Assembly: GCA_023621975.1 (NCBI GenBank)
Contig: JAMOAC010000093.1
Location: forward strand, 1 to 5,674
Length of the DNA stretch: 5,674 nt
Origin: Bacillota bacterium
GTDB lineage: Bacteria > Bacillota_A > Clostridia > Acetivibrionales > DUMB01
Reading direction: 5' to 3'
Shown here piece after piece: positions 5,273 through 5,674 of the stretch. The translations under genes and the position numbers were made by a program. The notes beneath the pieces were generated by a model that worked only from the letters and a program-made list of their open reading frames with translations, was not told the origin of the DNA and made no database searches. The first letter of the stretch is position 1. Each line of letters begins with the position of its first letter.

Positions 5273-5674
5273 TTAAAAAATTTTAAGAAAATCATTTATG
5301 TTTGAAAAATTTTCAAAGACATAATCAGCGCCGTGCTCTGCCAGCTGTTCCTTTGTGTATCTTCCTGTAGCTACACCTATTGATTTTATGCCGAGTTTGC
5401 TGCCGCATTCGACGTCTTTCGGGGTATCTCCGATAACATAAATGTTATCCTTTTGGAATTTTAATTTATAATATGCTTCCGCATTTGCAATGGCCTTTTC
5501 TATAAGCTGGTACCGCTCTATCAGCCGTTCACCGAAACTTCCGGTGGGAAAATACCTGTTCATGTTGTCTACAGACAGTTTCAATCTTGCCCCTTTTTCA
5601 ATGTTGCCGGTACCTAGCACATTGTAAAAGTTGCCCCGCTTATGCAATGTTTCCAGCAATTCAAGAACACCGGG
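5273..5674 (-). CDS. HAD-superfamily hydrolase, C-terminal part (5' end outside window)
   Basis: HAD-fold hydrolases, mostly phosphatases of small phosphorylated metabolites, use an Asp nucleophile in an N-terminal DxD motif. That motif lies beyond the window edge, so only 133 residues are seen. They start in frame at 5674 with PGVLELLETLHKRG, and the TTG at 5659 is an internal leucine. Motif II is the Thr22 of VLGTGN, and motif III is probably Lys32 in ARLKL (less certain). The acidic motif IV is VIGDTPKDVECG with Asp83 and Asp87, followed by GVATGRYTKEQL and the typical ending GADYVFENF. YFPTGSFGE in between is common in phosphoglycolate phosphatase-like members. The stop is 7 bases from that of coaX on the other strand. 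The superfamily is clear; the substrate cannot be named from this part. Confidence 0.9.
   Translation of the reverse strand, partial: PGVLELLETLHKRGNFYNVLGTGNIEKGARLKLSVDNMNRYFPTGSFGERLIERYQLIEKAIANAEAYYKLKFQKDNIYVIGDTPKDVECGSKLGIKSIGVATGRYTKEQLAEHGADYVFENFSNINDFLKIF

Noticed and set aside
5261..5274. AATGA/TCATT hairpin at the coaX-HAD junction as a two-way terminator
   Set aside because: Only 5 AT-rich pairs, and no T-run directly after it on either strand (the nearest on the minus strand is about 14 bases away).
5301..5317. TTTGAAAA/TTTTCAAA inverted repeat
   Set aside because: It has a one-base centre, is all but GC-free, and lies in codons for Phe-Glu-Asn-Phe of the HAD protein; AT-rich coding explains it.
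1..5674. CRISPR array, insertion sequence, tRNA or rRNA
   Set aside because: No direct repeat-spacer pattern, transposase, terminal repeats or cloverleaf-like segment was seen; nearly all bases are in coding regions.

Overview
The window looks like part of a low- to mid-GC Firmicute chromosome, most likely class Clostridia in the Acetivibrio/Ruminiclostridium neighbourhood. The grounds are strong AGGAGG-type ribosome binding sites, AT-rich gaps, some GTG and TTG starts, many AGA/AGG arginine codons, and a type III pantothenate kinase together with a biotin ligase that carries a DNA-binding domain. The genus is an inference from style and gene order; nothing here proves it.

Layout. Bases 1-560 hold the C-terminal half of an iron-dependent alcohol dehydrogenase cut by the window edge. 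A 121-base AT-rich gap follows, with no convincing terminator, promoter or riboswitch. From 682 to 5265 seven plus-strand genes are packed head to tail: folP, folB, folK, an unrecognised 212-residue protein, birA, an unrecognised low-complexity protein with a C-terminal coiled coil, and coaX. Junctions are overlaps of 8, 11 and 4 bases or gaps of 18, 13 and 46 bases, so one transcript with translational coupling is likely. On the minus strand, 5674-5273 holds the C-terminal part of a HAD-family hydrolase that converges on coaX with only 7 bases between the stops.

Function. folB, folK and folP make three consecutive steps of tetrahydrofolate synthesis: dihydroneopterin to hydroxymethyl-dihydropterin, then its diphosphate, then dihydropteroate. 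birA activates and attaches biotin and probably represses biotin genes located elsewhere. coaX phosphorylates pantothenate, the first step to coenzyme A. The run is thus a cofactor cluster (folate, biotin, CoA) with two uncharacterised passengers.

Two start sites differ from the longest open frame. folB most likely starts at GTG 1535 and birA at ATG 3058, each because a good ribosome binding site sits at proper distance. The TTG start of the 212-residue protein at 2406 is also backed by a near-perfect ribosome binding site.

Most of the window is housekeeping. The points worth a second look are the 212-residue unknown, which may have an ADP-ribosyltransferase-like layout (speculative); a 22-bp perfect palindrome inside folB, extendable to a 44-nt hairpin; and the low-complexity protein before coaX, which carries a second in-frame ribosome binding site with ATG and a 10-bp hairpin in its gene.
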